8,061 nt of DNA from positions 1 to 8,061 of the forward strand of contig NZ_DAXS01000072.1 in the NCBI RefSeq assembly GCF_002506515.1. Reading direction: 5' to 3'. The notes under the pieces were generated by a model. It was not told the origin of the DNA and made no database searches. It saw only the letters and a list, made by a program, of their open reading frames with translations. Positions 5,507-8,061 of this stretch are shown here, piece after piece (the first letter of the stretch is position 1; every line of letters begins with the position of its first letter). A program made the translations under genes and the position numbers. Origin of the DNA: Caldivirga sp. UBA161 (lineage in GTDB: Archaea; Thermoproteota; Thermoprotei; Thermoproteales; Thermocladiaceae).

Positions 5507-6799
5507 GTGGCTATTTACAGGAAGACTCATTGGGCCAGTGAGATTAAACCTGAACTGGATGGTAAGGAGGTTACATTATCAGGCTGGGTCTGGGAGATTA
5601 GGGATGTGGGTAGGATAAAGTTCATAATGCTGAGGGATAGGGAAGGCATTGTTCAAGTTACGGTTAAGCGTTCATTAGTCAATGATGAAACTTGGGATAC
5701 AGTCTCTAGGCTTTCTAAGGAGGATGTAGTGAGTGTTAGAGGTATTGTTAGGGCAAGTAAGGTAGCTAAGGCTGGCGTGGAGGTTGAGCCCATTGAGGTT
5801 AAGTTACTTAATAAGGCTAATCCGCTCCCAATAGACATTTGGGGTAATGTTGATGAGACTATACTTGACTTAAGACTAAGATACAGGACGGTTGACCTTA
5901 AACGCAGAAGTAATGTAGTATTATTCAAGGCTTTAAGCGAGGTTGTTAAAGCAATGCGCACAACACTCTACGGCTACGGCTTTATAGAGGTGTTTACACC
6001 TAAGATAATAGCAACAAGCACAGAGGGTGGTGCTGAATTATTTCCTGTACAGTACTTTGAGCGCACCGCCTACCTGGCTCAAAGCCCACAATTATATAAG
6101 GAGGAGTTAACGGCTAGCCTGGAGAGGGTTTTTGAAATTGGCCCAGCCTACAGGGCTGAGAAGCATGACACCACCTACCATGTTAATGAATTCATATCAG
6201 TTGACGTTGAGGCAGCCTTCATGAATTACAGGGACGTTATGGGTATTCTTGAGGATGTAGTAGTGGAGTCATATAAGGCTGTAGTAGGCTTATTAAGTCA
6301 AATAGGCCGGGAGGTAAGGGTACCATCTAAGCCCTTCAAGGTAATTACTTACGATGATGCGTTAAGTATGCTTGATAAGGAGGGGATTAAGATTAAGTGG
6401 GGTGATGATGTGCCCAAGGAGGGGTTAGAGACCTTAAGTAGGTTAATTGGAGAACCATTCTTCATAATTCACTTCCCCACAATGCTTAGGGCATTTTACA
6501 CAAAGCCCATTGAGGGTGATGAATCTAGGAGTGAGTCCTTTGACTTAATTATAGATGGTATGGAGGTTACTTCAGGTTCCACGAGAATACATGATAGGAG
6601 TGAGCTTGAAAAAGCAATGAGGGCTAGGGGCCTTAACCCAGATAACTTCTCAGCACACTTGGAGATTTATAGCTGGGGTATGCCTCCTCATGCTGGTTGG
6701 GGTCTTGGACTCTACAGGCTAATGATGGTTATGGCCGGCGTCAAGAACATTAGGGAAGTAATACTATTCCCAAGGGATAGGTATAGGTTAATGCCTTAA
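5507..6799 (+). CDS. aspS: Aspartyl-tRNA synthetase, archaeal type
   Basis: Class IIb synthetase that charges tRNA-Asp. Starting at GTG 5507 gives 430 aa, the usual length for archaeal AspRS, beginning MAIYRKTHWASEI like other archaeal enzymes. Opening the frame at TTG 5468 would add 13 unconserved residues and overlap the DUF309 stop. The N-terminal OB-fold anticodon domain covers about residues 15-105 (LSGWVWEIRDVG). The flipping-loop region STEGGAELFP is at 171-180 and AQSPQLYKE at 191-199. Motif 2 is GPAYRAEKHDTTYHVNEF at 212-229, and motif 3 is GWGLGLYRLMM at 397-407, with the C-terminal FPRDRYRLMP. No bacterial GAD insertion is present. Trp29 and Lys88 align with Trp26 and Lys85 of the Thermococcus kodakarensis enzyme, residues linked to discrimination against tRNA-Asn. 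I therefore infer a discriminating AspRS. Confidence 0.95.
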   Translation: MAIYRKTHWASEIKPELDGKEVTLSGWVWEIRDVGRIKFIMLRDREGIVQVTVKRSLVNDETWDTVSRLSKEDVVSVRGIVRASKVAKAGVEVEPIEVKLLNKANPLPIDIWGNVDETILDLRLRYRTVDLKRRSNVVLFKALSEVVKAMRTTLYGYGFIEVFTPKIIATSTEGGAELFPVQYFERTAYLAQSPQLYKEELTASLERVFEIGPAYRAEKHDTTYHVNEFISVDVEAAFMNYRDVMGILEDVVVESYKAVVGLLSQIGREVRVPSKPFKVITYDDALSMLDKEGIKIKWGDDVPKEGLETLSRLIGEPFFIIHFPTMLRAFYTKPIEGDESRSESFDLIIDGMEVTSGSTRIHDRSELEKAMRARGLNPDNFSAHLEIYSWGMPPHAGWGLGLYRLMMVMAGVKNIREVILFPRDRYRLMP

Positions 6800-6885
6800 T
6801 TCTCATCCTTAATGGGCCATCCAGTAAGTTTAACATCACTGGGAATAATGCCTAATATGCATTTAATAGCATGGTTTAAATACCA
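6800..6885. other. Convergent aspS/oxidoreductase gap with a lone TATA-like sequence
   Basis: This is an 86-bp gap between two 3' ends. It contains no T-rich terminator or stable hairpin that I can see. GGTTTAAATACC (6874-6885) is a good TATA-like sequence with no gene start at the right distance on either strand, so it is either an accident or the promoter of a non-coding or antisense RNA. Confidence 0.35.
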
Positions 6886-7962
6886 CTAAACCTCAGGTAT
6901 TGTAATCCTAACTTCACTACCCTTGCTTGCTGATTCGTATATTGCATCTATTATTGAGTGAATTATTATGCTTTGATAACCTGTTATTGGTGGTTCCTTA
7001 TTCTGGACTACAGATTCTATGAAGGCCTTAACCATCTCAAGAGGCATATCCACATTACCCAGTATTGGTTTCGTATCGTATAGGAAATTACTAGTCCTAC
7101 TGTGTAGGCTCATTTCAGTAATTGCTTCATGACCCTTACCCTCTAATCCACCTTTATCACCAAGTACCCTATAAACCCCTACTTCACCCACGTGTGATAC
7201 GTTAGCGGCCCAACCAACCTCAATAATCATTGATGCACCGTTCTCAAACCTAATAAAGCCTACTGCATAATCCTCAAGTTCGAACTTGCTTGGATCCCAT
7301 GAACCCCAATTAAACTTAACCTCCTCAGGATTCCTACCAAACTTAGTGTATGTTGCTCCACTAGCTGTAATTGGCTTAGGGAATCCTAATAGGGATAGTA
7401 GGTTATCCAGTATGTAACAGCCTATATCAAGTAAAGCACCCCTACCACCTGATAATTCCTTATCAATGAATGTTGGTACACCTGGAATACCTCTCCTCCT
7501 AACCAGGTAACCGTAAGCTAAGTATGGTTCACCAACCATACCTAGGTTCATTGCCTCAGCGCCAAACTTAAGGGCTTGAGAAAACCTGGACCAGTAGCCA
7601 ATCATGAGTATTTTACCCTTAGCCTTAGCGGTCCTAACAACGTCAGTTACCTCATTTAAATTAGCCCCAAGTGGCTTATCAACGAGGACATGAACACCCT
7701 TACTTAAAACCTCCTTAGCAATCCTGGCATGAAGGCCAGTGGGCGTTACTATACTGACTGCATCAGGATTCTCCTTCTCAATCATCTCAAGGTAATCCGT
7801 GTAATACTTAACCTTAAACTCATTACCAACCGCCTCCGCCCTCTTAGGATTAATATCAGCAACAGCCACAACTTCAACATTAGGCAGCTTAGTGTAAGGT
7901 ATTAAGTGCCTACCCCTACCATGACCCCCAACACCGATTACCCCAACCCTAACCTTCTCCAT
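6886..7962 (-). CDS. Gfo/Idh/MocA-family NAD(P)-dependent oxidoreductase
   Basis: A 358-aa cytosolic dehydrogenase of the glucose-fructose oxidoreductase / inositol dehydrogenase family, likely oxidising a sugar, polyol or derivative. The Rossmann domain opens with VGVIGVGGHGRGRH at residues 6-19. Asp36, ending the second strand (AVADINPKR), points to NAD preference. TPTGLHARIAKEVLSKG (73-89) and VDKPLG (94-99) are the family signatures, with Lys96 as the conserved catalytic lysine. The C-terminal domain has LLDIGCYILD at 177-186. The usual D-x-G-x-H-x-x-D is here D-I-G-C-Y-x-x-D, so Tyr183 replaces the usual catalytic His, a known variant in some subfamilies. The substrate cannot be assigned. 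The ATG at 7962 has a TATA-like box about 25 bp upstream. It converges on aspS. Confidence 0.92.
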   Translation of the reverse strand: MEKVRVGVIGVGGHGRGRHLIPYTKLPNVEVVAVADINPKRAEAVGNEFKVKYYTDYLEMIEKENPDAVSIVTPTGLHARIAKEVLSKGVHVLVDKPLGANLNEVTDVVRTAKAKGKILMIGYWSRFSQALKFGAEAMNLGMVGEPYLAYGYLVRRRGIPGVPTFIDKELSGGRGALLDIGCYILDNLLSLLGFPKPITASGATYTKFGRNPEEVKFNWGSWDPSKFELEDYAVGFIRFENGASMIIEVGWAANVSHVGEVGVYRVLGDKGGLEGKGHEAITEMSLHSRTSNFLYDTKPILGNVDMPLEMVKAFIESVVQNKEPPITGYQSIIIHSIIDAIYESASKGSEVRITIPEV

Positions 7963-7980
7963 GAATTTAGGGGGACTAGC

Positions 7981-7992
7981 CTATTTTTTAAG
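7981..7992 (-). promoter_or_regulatory. TATA-like box of the oxidoreductase gene
   Basis: Read on the minus strand this is CTTAAAAAATAG, centred about 25 bp before the ATG at 7962. It again fits a leaderless start. The remaining bases to the window edge (7993-8061) are AT-rich, without a supportable gene. Confidence 0.5.
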
Positions 7993-8061
7993 TATAGTTT
8001 ACTTGCTGCATGATTTAGCTAATTCTCTATAGATTATTTAATTTTTATTCTATGTATATTC

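Noticed and set aside
5653..5961. Minus-strand open frame of 102 aa opposite aspS
   Set aside because: It is rich in Leu, Ser and Thr, as expected for the antisense of the AspRS codons, and overlaps strongly conserved AspRS sequence.
2808..7979. CTAG tetramer 14 to 16 bp before the start codons of the MFS, rpiA and oxidoreductase genes
   Set aside because: It is only four bases, present in three of nine promoters, and easily explained by chance in AT-rich DNA.

Overview
The window looks like chromosomal DNA from a thermophilic crenarchaeote, most likely of the Thermoproteales and perhaps near Caldivirga or Vulcanisaeta. That placement is an inference. It rests on the archaeal-type AspRS, the archaeal COG2236 phosphoribosyltransferase, codon choice dominated by AGG, AAG and TTA/CTT, moderate GC, and above all the promoters. 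Nearly every gene has a TATA-like box centred about 24 to 27 bp before its start codon, which is the arrangement expected for leaderless transcripts. I found no tRNA, rRNA or CRISPR array and no convincing terminator.

Layout. Positions 1-300 carry, on the minus strand, a broken C-terminal piece of an IS200/IS605-type TnpB (OrfB) protein, disrupted by at least two frame changes. Positions 301-539 hold no gene, only small inverted repeats and then the promoter of an unrecognised 183-aa protein (540-1091, +). That gene converges on and overlaps a cytidine deaminase (minus). Upstream of the deaminase, also on the minus strand, lies a 12-TM MFS transporter resembling the SHS (lactate/sialate) group. 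The transporter diverges from ribose-5-phosphate isomerase A (+), and the gap between them holds a perfect 16-bp palindrome beside a TATA-like box. UbiX (+) follows rpiA and abuts a convergent COG2236 phosphoribosyltransferase (minus), with adjacent stop codons. That gene diverges from a DUF309 protein (+), and the two promoters share a 13-bp mirror-image element. Next come aspartyl-tRNA synthetase (+) and a convergent Gfo/Idh/MocA oxidoreductase (minus).

Functionally this is mostly housekeeping DNA: pyrimidine salvage, pentose phosphate and PRPP chemistry, prenylated flavin synthesis, tRNA charging, and sugar or polyol oxidation. The genes do not form one pathway operon, since almost every gene appears to have its own promoter. 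I see no clear new multi-gene system. The points most worth following are regulatory: the 16-bp palindrome, the mirrored element in the phosphoribosyltransferase/DUF309 divergent promoter (which also corrects a start codon), the corrected AspRS start, and AspRS residues that predict a tRNA-discriminating enzyme.
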